Below, in pieces: positions 1-8,139 of a stretch of DNA of 51,252 nucleotides. Positions within the stretch are counted from its first letter, which is position 1; every line of letters starts with the position of its first letter. A model generated the notes under the pieces. The model was not told the origin of the DNA and made no database searches. It saw nothing but the letters and a program-made list of their open reading frames with translations. Source of the stretch: a virus. The stretch covers positions 1 through 51,252 of IMG/VR virus record IMGVR_UViG_3300025616_000416, one strand, 5' to 3'. The position numbers and the translations under genes are program-made.

Positions 1-195
1 GAGTCTGATCTTGATATAGCAGGAGGTTTGGATTTTACTATAGATTTAAATGGTAAACTTCTTATCCAGACTATTGATTCTATAAAAGATAATTATATTC
101 TATTTAAGTTTTCAAATTCTAATGGCTTTGCTATATTTGATTCAAGTACATATAATAATCAAAAATCCCTTATTTCTTCAATAAAAAAGAGGTAA
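1..195 (+). CDS. C-terminal fragment of a protein cut by the window edge; possible DNA polymerase sliding clamp
   Basis: An open frame runs from base 1 to a TAA at 193-195, giving the last 64 residues of a protein whose start lies outside the window. The tail alternates hydrophobic and polar residues in a beta-strand pattern (NGKLLIQTIDSIKDN, then YILFKFSNSNGFAIFD). This resembles the last domain of a beta-type sliding clamp, where a helix is followed by two strands. The phage encodes a DnaX-type clamp loader at 35385, so a clamp gene is expected somewhere. The identification is inference from pattern and context only. The fragment ends four bases before the next start codon, so it is probably the first visible gene of the replication operon. 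Confidence 0.55.
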   Translation, partial: ESDLDIAGGLDFTIDLNGKLLIQTIDSIKDNYILFKFSNSNGFAIFDSSTYNNQKSLISSIKKR

Positions 196-199
196 AACT

Positions 200-793
200 A
201 TGACAGATGATGAATTTATTAGTAAATTGAAATCTACTATTACTATGTCTGAACAAATTAATATATTTAGTAATAATAATTATATTGATAAGATAATAGA
301 AGATAGTGTTAATTATTTAAGATATAAAGGCTTTAAAATTACTTCACCTAAGAAATTTACTATGAATATACATAGTGTTGATGATCTTATAAAATATTTT
401 TATTTATTGTTAAACTCAAACACTTTAAATGCTTTTATGACATCTAGTAATGTTAATAGAGATAGAATGATTGCTAGAACTTTTATTAATAGTAGAATGG
501 AAATTACTGGTAATAGCCAAGAATATGCTTTAAACGAATGTGGTGAAATAATAAAAACAATTTTCGAGCGCAAAGAAGAGTTTAAATTTAAATACGCAAT
601 TAATTTTTCTATTTTTGGGCAGAAGAATCTTAAATGGGTTACAGATAAAGCATTACAATTAATGAATATAGAAGTAATAAAAAAAGAAGAGGAGGAAGGT
701 GAATTATTAAGACAACAAATGATTGACGCTCAAGATACTAGTAATCTTGGATTTAATGATTTAGACGCACTATTAGCAAATATGGAGGATTAA
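200..793 (+). CDS. hypothetical protein upstream of recA
   Basis: A 197-residue protein I do not recognise. The start is ATG 200 with AAGAGG a few bases upstream. It is Asn/Ile/Lys-rich and looks mostly helical, with no signal peptide or membrane segment. The C-terminus carries a charged run (KKEEEEGE, about residues 160-167) and an acidic end (DLDALLANMED). Such acidic tails are common in phage replication accessory proteins that contact partner proteins, but that is only a suggestion. It is separated from recA by two bases, so the two are almost certainly co-transcribed and translationally coupled. A role in replication or recombination is inferred from position alone. Confidence 0.8.
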   Translation: MTDDEFISKLKSTITMSEQINIFSNNNYIDKIIEDSVNYLRYKGFKITSPKKFTMNIHSVDDLIKYFYLLLNSNTLNAFMTSSNVNRDRMIARTFINSRMEITGNSQEYALNECGEIIKTIFERKEEFKFKYAINFSIFGQKNLKWVTDKALQLMNIEVIKKEEEEGELLRQQMIDAQDTSNLGFNDLDALLANMED

Positions 794-795
794 AC

Positions 796-2967
796 ATGAG
801 TAAATCTAACAAAGATAGAGAAGACGTAATAAAAACAAGAAATATGTTCGTTAATGAAGAAGACGCTAAAGCAGCCCTTATCTTAGCTAAAAAAGCTATT
901 ACAAAAAAGTATGGTAATATCATTTCTACATTATCTGACCATGGTGATCTGCACATTCCTACTATAAGCACAGGATGTTTAAGTCTAGATTGTGCTCTAG
1001 GTAATGGAGGAATGGGTATAGGTAGAATATATGAAATATATGGACCAAACAGCGGAGGAAAGAGTACTCTTGCTACTAATATTATTATTCAAGCCCAGAG
1101 AAGGGGGTTTATGTGCTGCTACATCGACGCTGAACAGGCGGTTGACCCTAAGCTATTTAAAGATTATGGTGTCGATACAGACAGTCTGGAGCTAGTACAG
1201 GGGTGTGATGGAGAAGAAAACCTAGACTCTTTGGAAAAACTTATAAAAACTGGAGCATTTAGGGTAGCAGTTATAGATTCAGTAAGTGCCTTAGTGCCTA
1301 GGGTAGAAGCTGAAGCAGACTTAGATAAAGATAGTATGGCACTTCAGGCTAGGTTAATGAGTAAAGCTTTAAGGAAGATTACTCCAATAGCTAATCAGAC
1401 TAATACACTATTGATATTCATAAATCAATTAAGAATGAAGATAGGTGGATATGGTTGTTTTCATTACGATACTCTTGTTAATTTTTCAGACGGTAGAAGT
1501 ATTTCTATAGGTAAAGTTGTAGATGAAAAAATAAAAGGAAATGTATGGTGTTTAAATGAAATAACAGGAAATATTGATAATAAACCCATAAAAGAATGGC
1601 ATGATAATGGGGCAATCAATACCAAAGAGGATTTTATTCATATTCAAACAACATCTATTGATGGAGGAGGTAGATTTGGATTTACCTGTACACCAAATCA
1701 TAAGATTCTCACAGATTCTGGGTGGCTGGAATCAAAATATATCTCTTTTAATACTAAACTAGTATCTAAATACACTGAAACCATTAATGGTACATATGGT
1801 GATTTTTTAAGAGGGTGCTTGATTGGAGATAGTTATATTTATATAAGAAATGAAAATACTGGTTCTTTAAGATTTCAAGATAATGAAAATGAAGAATATA
1901 TTAACTGGAAAATAAAAAAACTTTCTCTATTTATAAAGTTAAGTAGAGTAGATTCTGGCAGATCTAATAGTTTTAGATATCAAAGTGATTTTACTTATGA
2001 ATTATCTAAAGTAAAGAAAGATCTAAATAATAGAGATCCTATGTATTTATTAAATAACTATACAGATCTTGGCTTTGCTATATGGATAATGGATGATGGC
2101 AATTATGATAGTAATGATGGTCATAATAGATACTCTTTATCAGTAAAAAGATATAAAAATAATAATGATAAATTAAATATTATAGTTAATAAATTACAAG
2201 ATTTAGATTTCGATTGCAAATATGATTTAAAATCTGGGACTATATATTTCAAAACATCGGCTACTGATATGATAGCCAATAGTATTTGTAAGTATATTCC
2301 AGATAGTATGCAATATAAATTACCAGAGCAATACAAGAATAAATATGAAGAATTTGAATTAAATAATTTTGAAAAGATAGTTATAGACTATGTAAATGTA
2401 AAAGAAATAAGGATAGCCTCAGATAGACAGATGAGAAATAAAAGAAAATTTGACATTAGTATAGAGAATAATCATAATTATATGGTTGGTGGGCTTCATA
2501 ATGGTGTAATAGTTCACAATTCACCAGAAACAACCAGTGGAGGAGAGGCATTAGCATTCTATGCAACAGGAAGGATTTCTGTACGTGGACCTGAATCTAA
2601 AGCTAGACGTTTGATTGATGAAGCTTCAGGTGAGGTATATGGGCATAGAGCTGAGTTTGAGGTTATCAAGAATAAACTATCCGCTCCATTTAGGAAGGCT
2701 AATGTAAATCTTATTTATGGGAAGGGTTATGATTTCCATTGGGAAATTCTAGATATGGCTGTAAGTTTAGGAATTATAGAAAAAAGTGGAGCTTGGTTCA
2801 AGTATGAAGGAGAGAATATAGCTCAGGGTGAATCTAGGGCTATAGAGTTCATGAAGGCTCCTAAAAATGCAGATATTTTTGATAAAATAAAGGATCAAGT
2901 TATAGATCAGACCGGATTGAGGCAAGCATATGAGTTACACATCAGCCCAGGTTTTTTGTCTTCTTAA
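796..2967 (+). CDS. recA: RecA-type recombinase precursor containing an intein
   Basis: The host part is a RecA recombinase, an ATPase that forms filaments on single-stranded DNA and catalyses strand exchange. It has Walker A GPNSGGKST (residues 83-91), Walker B-like VAVIDS, and the L2-region sequence FINQLRMKIG. The reading frame is 723 residues. Removing the intein (residues 221-575) leaves about 368, normal for RecA, and joins KIGGYG to SPETTSGGEAL, which is the usual L2 loop. The insertion therefore lies in the DNA-binding loop and the precursor should be inactive until spliced. The gene starts two bases after the previous stop, and its 3' end overlaps the following nuclease gene by 38 bases. 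The C-terminus is short and lacks a long acidic tail. Confidence 0.95.
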   Translation: MSKSNKDREDVIKTRNMFVNEEDAKAALILAKKAITKKYGNIISTLSDHGDLHIPTISTGCLSLDCALGNGGMGIGRIYEIYGPNSGGKSTLATNIIIQAQRRGFMCCYIDAEQAVDPKLFKDYGVDTDSLELVQGCDGEENLDSLEKLIKTGAFRVAVIDSVSALVPRVEAEADLDKDSMALQARLMSKALRKITPIANQTNTLLIFINQLRMKIGGYGCFHYDTLVNFSDGRSISIGKVVDEKIKGNVWCLNEITGNIDNKPIKEWHDNGAINTKEDFIHIQTTSIDGGGRFGFTCTPNHKILTDSGWLESKYISFNTKLVSKYTETINGTYGDFLRGCLIGDSYIYIRNENTGSLRFQDNENEEYINWKIKKLSLFIKLSRVDSGRSNSFRYQSDFTYELSKVKKDLNNRDPMYLLNNYTDLGFAIWIMDDGNYDSNDGHNRYSLSVKRYKNNNDKLNIIVNKLQDLDFDCKYDLKSGTIYFKTSATDMIANSICKYIPDSMQYKLPEQYKNKYEEFELNNFEKIVIDYVNVKEIRIASDRQMRNKRKFDISIENNHNYMVGGLHNGVIVHNSPETTSGGEALAFYATGRISVRGPESKARRLIDEASGEVYGHRAEFEVIKNKLSAPFRKANVNLIYGKGYDFHWEILDMAVSLGIIEKSGAWFKYEGENIAQGESRAIEFMKAPKNADIFDKIKDQVIDQTGLRQAYELHISPGFLSS
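1456..2520 (+). mobile_element. intein in RecA with LAGLIDADG (DOD) homing endonuclease
   Basis: A 355-residue intein runs from Cys221 to Asn575 of the RecA frame. It has the standard ends: Cys at position 1, the block B motif TPNH (intein residues about 79-82), and VVHN-type C-terminus (VIVHN) followed by Ser as the +1 residue. The middle holds a DOD endonuclease with LAGLIDADG-like segments FLRGCLIGDS (about 117-126) and AIWIMDDG (about 208-215). The second copy is of the WxMDDG form. Removing it restores an uninterrupted RecA L2 loop. All key splicing residues are present, so splicing is expected. Confidence 0.93.
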
Positions 2968-3298
2968 TAATATTTTTCCTGCTAATCCACATAGACGAGT
3001 ATTTTCAGAGCATTATGTTAATTTTCATAATACTCGTCTATTTTTTGATTTCTATGTTCCTGAATCATTATTATTTGTCGAATGCCAAGGTGAACAACAT
3101 AATAAATTTGTTAAACACTTTCATGGTATGGCAGAAAATTTTAGATCTCAGAAACATAGAGATAATTTAAAAATTACTTATGTTCAGGAAAATAATTTAT
3201 ACTTAATTAGGTTATATGATGGTGAGGATATAACTAAAGAAATTATTTATGATAGGATATATAAAGCGTTTGCTAGTGATTATAACTTTAGTGATTGA
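2930..3298 (+). CDS. small PD-(D/E)XK-type nuclease, Vsr/Hjc-like
   Basis: A 122-residue protein starting at ATG 2930, inside the recA 3' end, with TGAGG upstream. The segment LFFDFYVP followed by LLFVECQGEQHN (about residues 37-58) matches a PD-(D/E)XK fold: Asp40 and Glu51 are candidate metal ligands, Gln53 takes the place of the usual Lys, and the G-x-x-H ending resembles Vsr-like and phage resolvase-like nucleases. A later strand with LIRLYDGED fits the end of the fold. It may cut mismatched or branched DNA during recombination, given its overlap with recA, or be a homing-type enzyme, given the HNH gene next door. Family assignment is by motif only. Confidence 0.75.
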   Translation: MSYTSAQVFCLLNNIFPANPHRRVFSEHYVNFHNTRLFFDFYVPESLLFVECQGEQHNKFVKHFHGMAENFRSQKHRDNLKITYVQENNLYLIRLYDGEDITKEIIYDRIYKAFASDYNFSD

Positions 3299-3313
3299 CA
3301 TAAAGGGGATGTT

Positions 3314-4195
3314 ATGGCAAAGAGAATTACATATGAGTTTATGAAATCAGAATTTGAGAAAGAAGGTTACATATATTTAGATACAGAATATAAAAATTCT
3401 AAATCTAAAATGAATTATCAATGTTCTGAAGGTCATGAACATAGTATTATATGGGATAGTTGGAAAAATGGTAATAGATGCCCTTCTTGCTATGGTAATA
3501 CTAAACCAACTTTTGAACATGTTAAGAAATCTTTCGATGAAGAAAATTATAGTCTTTTAGTCAATGAATATATTAATAGTCATATTAAATTAGACTATAC
3601 TTGCCCTAACGGGCATAAACATAGTATTAGATGGAATAATTGGCAACAAGGTCAAAGGTGTCCATATTGTGCTGGTTTAGTAAAACTTACTGTAGAATAT
3701 GTAAGACAATCATTTGAAAAAGAACATTATATTTTATTGTCTGAAGAGTATAAAGGAGCTTTTACTAAATTAAATTATACTTGTCCTAAAGGTCATAATC
3801 ATAGTATTAAATGGAATGATTGGCAACAGGGATATAGATGTCCATATTGTGCATATATAAATTTTTCTTTAAATCAAACAGGAAATAAAAATCACCAATG
3901 GAAAGGTGGTGTGTCTTACGAACCCTATTGCCCAATCTGGAGTGATAAAGAATACAAAAAAGATATTAAACTTAGAGATGATAACAAATGTTTAAATCCT
4001 TACTGCTGCTCTAATAAACCAAATGATCTAGCAATACATCATATAGACTATAATAAAAAGAATTGTAATCCTTATAACTTGATAACAGTATGTAGAAGTT
4101 GTAATTTTAAAGCCAACACAGACCGTGAATGGCACACAGCCTGGTATCAGGCATTAATCTATAAAAGATACTTGGAGAACAAACATGCTAATTAA
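3314..4195 (+). CDS. HNH homing endonuclease with three tandem zinc-ribbon-like modules (copy 1 of 6)
   Basis: A 293-residue protein with AAAGGGG before ATG 3314. The N-terminal part is three tandem modules of about 58 residues (roughly 4-62, 63-120, 121-178). Each has the form S-F-x-x-E-x-Y-x-L-L ... E-Y-x-N ... K-L-x-Y-x-C-P-x-G-H-x-H-S-I-x-W-x-x-W-x-x-G-x-R-C-P-x-C. The Cys/His set looks like a treble-clef zinc ribbon of the DUF4379 type. The C-terminal part is an HNH nuclease: YEPYCPIW, CLNPYC, IHHIDYNKKNC, LITVCRSCN and REWHTAWYQAL. It overlaps the next gene by 11 bases and supplies its ribosome site (TTGGAG). Role inferred: a selfish homing nuclease whose modules read the DNA target. 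Confidence 0.9.
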   Translation: MAKRITYEFMKSEFEKEGYIYLDTEYKNSKSKMNYQCSEGHEHSIIWDSWKNGNRCPSCYGNTKPTFEHVKKSFDEENYSLLVNEYINSHIKLDYTCPNGHKHSIRWNNWQQGQRCPYCAGLVKLTVEYVRQSFEKEHYILLSEEYKGAFTKLNYTCPKGHNHSIKWNDWQQGYRCPYCAYINFSLNQTGNKNHQWKGGVSYEPYCPIWSDKEYKKDIKLRDDNKCLNPYCCSNKPNDLAIHHIDYNKKNCNPYNLITVCRSCNFKANTDREWHTAWYQALIYKRYLENKHAN

Positions 4196-4469
4196 AAAAT
4201 ATAATAGTGAACCTAATAAGTACAAGAAAGATTGTGAAGATTTTCAGCCTTTGGATGATGGAACTTTAACTGGTGAACATCGTTATTGTAATTTAAGTTT
4301 ATTTTGCAGACAAATTGGTTTTCTAATTAATTTAGACCCAATAGGTATGGAAGCTAATTATCTAACCATGATTGGTAGGGACGGTGAAGAATATCATGAA
4401 CTTTTTTGTACTGGTATGCATGATCTAAGACCACACAATGAACGAATGGAAGATAATAAAGTTTCATAA
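4185..4469 (+). CDS. hypothetical Cys-containing protein
   Basis: A 94-residue protein I do not recognise, starting at ATG 4185 within the tail of the upstream HNH gene, whose sequence contains the TTGGAG ribosome site. It has four Cys (CEDF, CNLSLFC, FCTG) and several His in the second half, which might bind a metal, but no clear C-x-x-C pair is present. It has no signal peptide or membrane helix. It sits between an HNH gene and the helicase operon. It may have been directly downstream of the nuclease gene at 2930 before the HNH gene inserted. No function is assigned. Confidence 0.75.
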   Translation: MLIKKYNSEPNKYKKDCEDFQPLDDGTLTGEHRYCNLSLFCRQIGFLINLDPIGMEANYLTMIGRDGEEYHELFCTGMHDLRPHNERMEDNKVS

Positions 4470-4481
4470 GGGGGTTGACAA

Positions 4482-4949
4482 ATGAATAAAGATGTATTAT
4501 CTTTTACACGTATTGAGTTAAACAGTAATTTGTTGGATGAAGTTTGGAAGTTTGATCCTAGAAAATTAGATGAGTTAGATGGATCAAAACTTAGTTCTTA
4601 TGCAGTATGTTTAGCACAGTATTTAATCTATTTCACCTACCAACGAAACCTGACAAGGGCTGAGCAACATAAGTTAGATCGATATATAGATAGAACTGTG
4701 TCAATAATTATTACTTCGGATACAGATTATTTAAAGAAGTACAAAACTAAAGCCGCTGCTACGGACTTTATTGTTTCCATGAATGAGTCTTTAATGGATG
4801 CTCAGGCAAAGTTGGATAATTTACATACAGAATTATTGCAGACCGAAGGTATCGATAAGTGTATAAGTGAACTTGTAGCTACCCTGAAAAGGGAATTAAC
4901 TAGGCGAGAGAATGAGTTATATCAAGTGAGGGTAGAGAGGAAGAATTGA
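4482..4949 (+). CDS. hypothetical helical protein upstream of the replicative helicase
   Basis: A 155-residue protein starting at ATG 4482 after AAGGGGG. It is predicted mostly helical: a charged N-terminal half, then a likely coiled-coil region from about residue 95 to the end (NESLMDAQAKLDNLH and ELVATLKRELTRRENEL). No catalytic motif is visible. Its stop overlaps the helicase start as TGATG, so translation of the two is coupled. Position directly before a DnaB-type helicase would fit a helicase loader or helicase-binding accessory protein, but nothing in the sequence proves this. Confidence 0.8.
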   Translation: MNKDVLSFTRIELNSNLLDEVWKFDPRKLDELDGSKLSSYAVCLAQYLIYFTYQRNLTRAEQHKLDRYIDRTVSIIITSDTDYLKKYKTKAAATDFIVSMNESLMDAQAKLDNLHTELLQTEGIDKCISELVATLKRELTRRENELYQVRVERKN

Positions 4950-6364
4950 TGCCAGATATAAAAGTAAAAGAAATGTTCTGTAGACCTACAGATGAGCGAG
5001 CATTAATAGCTTACTGTATGAAGGATATAACTAATTATTTTTCCGTGCGAACAAAATTAGCACCTTCAGATTTTTTATATTCTCAACATGAACTAACTAT
5101 GCTTTTATTTGAAGCTTTAGTTGCTAAAGGAGCAGAAAAATTTGAAACTAATCTTATAATTTCAGAAGCTAATGCTAATAACATAATTGACCTACTTGGT
5201 GGCATTAAATACATAAAAACGATCTCTAGTATGGAAGTAGATGATGGTAACTTTGATATATATTTTAAGGCAGTAATTGAGGCATCAACTAAATGTAAAC
5301 TATATACCATTCTAATAGACAAGCTAAATAATATAGAAAAAAATTCTAAGGAAGGTTTGGAAAGTGCTGATTTATTAAGTAATGTAGAAACGTCTATCCT
5401 AGATTTGTCAATGTCAGGTTTGAATATAGATGAGCCGATAAATCTAGGTGATGGTTTAGAAGATTATATAAATTCATTAAGAGAAAATAGAATACCACTA
5501 AGTGGGTTATCTACAGGATATCCAATTCTTGACAGACAGATAGATGGTATGGTGCCTGGAACTCTATTAGTTATAGCAGCCCGTAAAAAACAAGGAAAGA
5601 GTACTTTATTATCTAATATAGCAGTCCATGTTGCTTATAGACTTAAAATACCAGTATTATACGTTGATACAGAATTATCATTTCCTGAGTGGAGATCACG
5701 TGCTTTATCCACAATTTCCGGCGTAAAAGAACGTGATATTAAACATGGTGGATATACTGACGCACAGTATGAGAAGTTGATGAAGGCCAAAACTCTCATT
5801 GATAAAGGTAAACTTTTTCATGAATATATGCCTGGATATTCTGTAGATAAATTAGTTGCACTCTATAAAAAATATAAACATAAAGAAAAAATAGGTCTTA
5901 TAGTATTTGATTACTTAAAAGAACCTGATAGTTCGTCAATTGACAGTCAAAGAAAAGAGTATCAGATTTTAGGAGATGTTACTACAAAACTTAAAGACTT
6001 AGCTGGGCAATTAAATATCCCAGCATTAACTGCAGTTCAACTTAATAGATCAAATGATATAGCTGATAGCGATAGAATTGCTAGGTATGCAGATGTTGTG
6101 TGTTTTTGGGGAAATAGAGATGCAGAAGAAATAAAGACTGGTGGTGGTAATTGTGGAACGCATAAACTAGTTATTAAAGATACCAGACGTGGCGGAGCTA
6201 CAGATAAAGAAGGTATTGGGTATATGTTCCATAAAGAATTTTTACAGATAACAGAAGTTCCAATAGATAGACAGTATTTTGCTAATTTTGATAAAGTAAT
6301 TAACGCTGATAGTGTCTCTGAAGGAGAGAATTATGTTGGCTTTGAAAACAAAGAGCTATCTTAA
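4949..6364 (+). CDS. dnaB: DnaB-type replicative DNA helicase
   Basis: The start is placed at ATG 4949, in the TGATG overlap with the previous gene; a TTG three bases upstream is in frame but less likely. The 471-residue protein has a DnaB N-terminal-like helical domain (DERALIAYCM..., about residues 15-75) and a RecA-like motor domain. It shows GLSTGYPILDRQIDGMVPG (about 186-204), Walker A ARKKQGKST (211-219), YVDTELS and Walker B LIVFDYLK (Asp321), followed by a QLNRS strand. DnaB hexamers unwind DNA at the fork. The primase gene follows with a 32-base overlap, as expected for partners that act together. Confidence 0.93.
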   Translation: MPDIKVKEMFCRPTDERALIAYCMKDITNYFSVRTKLAPSDFLYSQHELTMLLFEALVAKGAEKFETNLIISEANANNIIDLLGGIKYIKTISSMEVDDGNFDIYFKAVIEASTKCKLYTILIDKLNNIEKNSKEGLESADLLSNVETSILDLSMSGLNIDEPINLGDGLEDYINSLRENRIPLSGLSTGYPILDRQIDGMVPGTLLVIAARKKQGKSTLLSNIAVHVAYRLKIPVLYVDTELSFPEWRSRALSTISGVKERDIKHGGYTDAQYEKLMKAKTLIDKGKLFHEYMPGYSVDKLVALYKKYKHKEKIGLIVFDYLKEPDSSSIDSQRKEYQILGDVTTKLKDLAGQLNIPALTAVQLNRSNDIADSDRIARYADVVCFWGNRDAEEIKTGGGNCGTHKLVIKDTRRGGATDKEGIGYMFHKEFLQITEVPIDRQYFANFDKVINADSVSEGENYVGFENKELS

Positions 6365-7400
6365 TTATAAAGACAAAGATAAAAAGTGGGAAAACTTTAA
6401 AGAAAAATTAGACTATTTAAAAGCTTCTATAGACCCTAAATATCTTTTAGAGAATCTTGGTATATCTTTTGAACATGATAACTATAAAGAAATAAGATGT
6501 GGCTGTCCTGTACATCATGGTGATAACAAAACAGCATTTAGATTTAATAAAGATAATAAAACTTGGGTATGTTTTACACATAAATGCCATGAAACATACG
6601 GAAATGATATAGTAGGACTTATAAAGGGAGTTACTGGTAAAGATTTTACTGAGTCTGTTGATTATTTAAAATTTCTAATGGGGGATACTAATGAAATAGA
6701 TTATATAGAATCCAAAAGAAAACGTGAAATGTCTAGTTTTATGCAGTCATATGACCATATTACTTCAAAACATAAATCAGTTAATGAAACTTCTTTAGGA
6801 AAATTTAAGTACCTTAGAACTAATTATTTTTATAAAATGGGATTTAAGAATTCAACATTAGATTATTTTGAAATTGCTGGAGGATGGACTGATAAGCAGA
6901 ATTTAGCACGAGAAATTATTCCTATTAGAGATCATAACCATGTTCTTGTAGCTTATAGTTTACGTGATATTAGAGAAGACGCAGATGAAGATGATTTTAA
7001 ATATATTCTTACTACAGGATTTGATAAACAAAATTGTTTATATAACCTAAATAATGCCAAAGAGTTTTGTGACGCTTTACCTATTATAGTAGTAGAGGGT
7101 TTTAAGAGTGTATGGAGACTTCATGAGTACGGTATTAAAAACGTAGTTGCGTCTATAGGAGCAGGTATAACAGAAGGTCAACGGTCGCTATTATGTAGAT
7201 TTGCTTTAAAAGGTGTAGTAATATTATATGATAATGATAAAGCAGGTGTAGAAGCAACAATAAAATCTTACAATGATTTAAATGGATTATTAGATGTAAG
7301 ACCAGTTTTTATACAAGAATTAGATAAGAATGGTAAGGGATTAGATCCTTCCGATCTTACACAACAACAAATATATGAATATTTGGAAACTTATTTTTAG
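6333..7400 (+). CDS. dnaG: DnaG-type DNA primase with TOPRIM domain
   Basis: ATG 6333 is chosen over the GTG at 6312 because AAGGAG (6321-6326) is well placed for it. The 355-residue protein has an N-terminal zinc site of CHC2 type (Cys58-x2-His61 ... Cys80-x4-Cys85, with Cys56 nearby). A TOPRIM domain follows, with Glu255 in IIVVEGFKS and the DxD pair Asp300/Asp302 in ILYDNDKAG. It makes the RNA primers for DNA synthesis, working with the helicase encoded just upstream. The first bases overlap the helicase 3' end. It is short beside bacterial DnaG (about 600 residues) and lacks an evident C-terminal helicase-binding domain. Confidence 0.92.
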   Translation: MLALKTKSYLNYKDKDKKWENFKEKLDYLKASIDPKYLLENLGISFEHDNYKEIRCGCPVHHGDNKTAFRFNKDNKTWVCFTHKCHETYGNDIVGLIKGVTGKDFTESVDYLKFLMGDTNEIDYIESKRKREMSSFMQSYDHITSKHKSVNETSLGKFKYLRTNYFYKMGFKNSTLDYFEIAGGWTDKQNLAREIIPIRDHNHVLVAYSLRDIREDADEDDFKYILTTGFDKQNCLYNLNNAKEFCDALPIIVVEGFKSVWRLHEYGIKNVVASIGAGITEGQRSLLCRFALKGVVILYDNDKAGVEATIKSYNDLNGLLDVRPVFIQELDKNGKGLDPSDLTQQQIYEYLETYF

Positions 7401-7412
7401 GAGGAACACATT

Positions 7413-7724
7413 ATGGATGGAGAAAATTTTGTAAGTTTAAAGGGTACGATTCAATGGCCAGAATTTAAAATTGTGGGCGAAAAAAATAGCAAACTTTTCA
7501 AAGGAAAACTTGTTATCACAATTGGAGAAAAATCCCAGTATATAAAAATAGCAGGTTGGGGAGATATTGCTGAAGGATTAAACGAATTACCAAAAGATGC
7601 TTTTATTCACATACACGGTCATGTAGAGGAACGTTCTTATGATGGTGCATGTAAGCATTGTAAAGGATTAGAAAAAAAATATTGGACTGAAATACTGATT
7701 GATAATTTTACTCAACTTGGTTAA
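7413..7724 (+). CDS. SSB-like OB-fold protein
   Basis: A 103-residue protein with AGGAGG before ATG 7413. The pattern FVSLKGTIQWPEFKIV, then GKLVITIGEK, YIKIAGWGDIAEGL and FIHIHGHVEERSYDG, ending WTEILIDNFTQL, is that of a single OB fold like bacterial single-stranded DNA binding proteins: the KIAGWGDIAE and HGHVEERSY parts match the SSB strands 3-4. It lacks the usual acidic C-terminal tip. A CKHCKG motif near residue 80 is unusual for SSB and could be a lone metal or redox site. Its place after the helicase and primase supports a role in coating single-stranded DNA at the fork. Confidence 0.75.
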   Translation: MDGENFVSLKGTIQWPEFKIVGEKNSKLFKGKLVITIGEKSQYIKIAGWGDIAEGLNELPKDAFIHIHGHVEERSYDGACKHCKGLEKKYWTEILIDNFTQLG

Positions 7725-7736
7725 ATAGGAGGATTT

Positions 7737-8111
7737 ATGGAAAACAAAATTATGAAGGGTACACCACCAATGGCAATGTTGCCAGCAAAAGATTATTTCT
7801 TTAAAGTTAATAGTGAAGGTTTTGAAGCTATAATGCCTAGAAGAGGTAATTACCATGCTTTAGCCCCAGATTTTTTTTCTGAGGACGCTGGAGATTTTAA
7901 TATATATGATGAAAAATCTAAAATATTATACTTACCTTCTATTACTAAAGTACTTTTTGCTATTAGTAAGTATCCAGCTTTAGATCTAGATCAATTTTTA
8001 ATTCCTTATATTGTAAAATTTGAGGATGATGAAGTAGTTTTAATTGGTCAAATTGTAACTATTGTAGCTGTTAATGATAATAGTAAAAGTACTACTAATA
8101 AAGAGATATAA
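7737..8111 (+). CDS. hypothetical protein in the replication operon
   Basis: A 124-residue protein not recognised. AGGAGG just before ATG 7737 decides the start over in-frame ATGs further in. The sequence suggests a small mixed alpha/beta fold with several beta-like stretches (ILYLPSITKVLFAI, QFLIPYIVKFEDD, VVLIGQIVTIVAVN) and no membrane helix of the usual length or catalytic motif. It lies between an SSB-like protein and DnaJ, twelve bases after the former. A replication accessory role is only a guess from the neighbours. Confidence 0.75.
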   Translation: MENKIMKGTPPMAMLPAKDYFFKVNSEGFEAIMPRRGNYHALAPDFFSEDAGDFNIYDEKSKILYLPSITKVLFAISKYPALDLDQFLIPYIVKFEDDEVVLIGQIVTIVAVNDNSKSTTNKEI

Positions 8112-8139
8112 TTATGTGTTTGAATTGGAGGTTATATAA

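Noticed and set aside
753-971. Open frames on the - strand, for example here, 15081-15479, 43051-43275 and 44965-45270
   Set aside because: They lie inside confident + strand genes, have no recognisable motif and no good ribosome site. They are shadows of AT-rich codons.
3314-4195. Tandem modules considered as a CRISPR array or simple DNA repeat
   Set aside because: The repeat is at protein level, about 174 bases per unit, in frame, diverged and coding, without spacers of constant length.
4475-4503. TTGACA followed by TATCTT at 17 bases around the start of the gene at 4482
   Set aside because: The TTGACA arises from the region before the ATG, the -10 is weak and coding, and the gene is in a tight operon. 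Coincidence is likelier.
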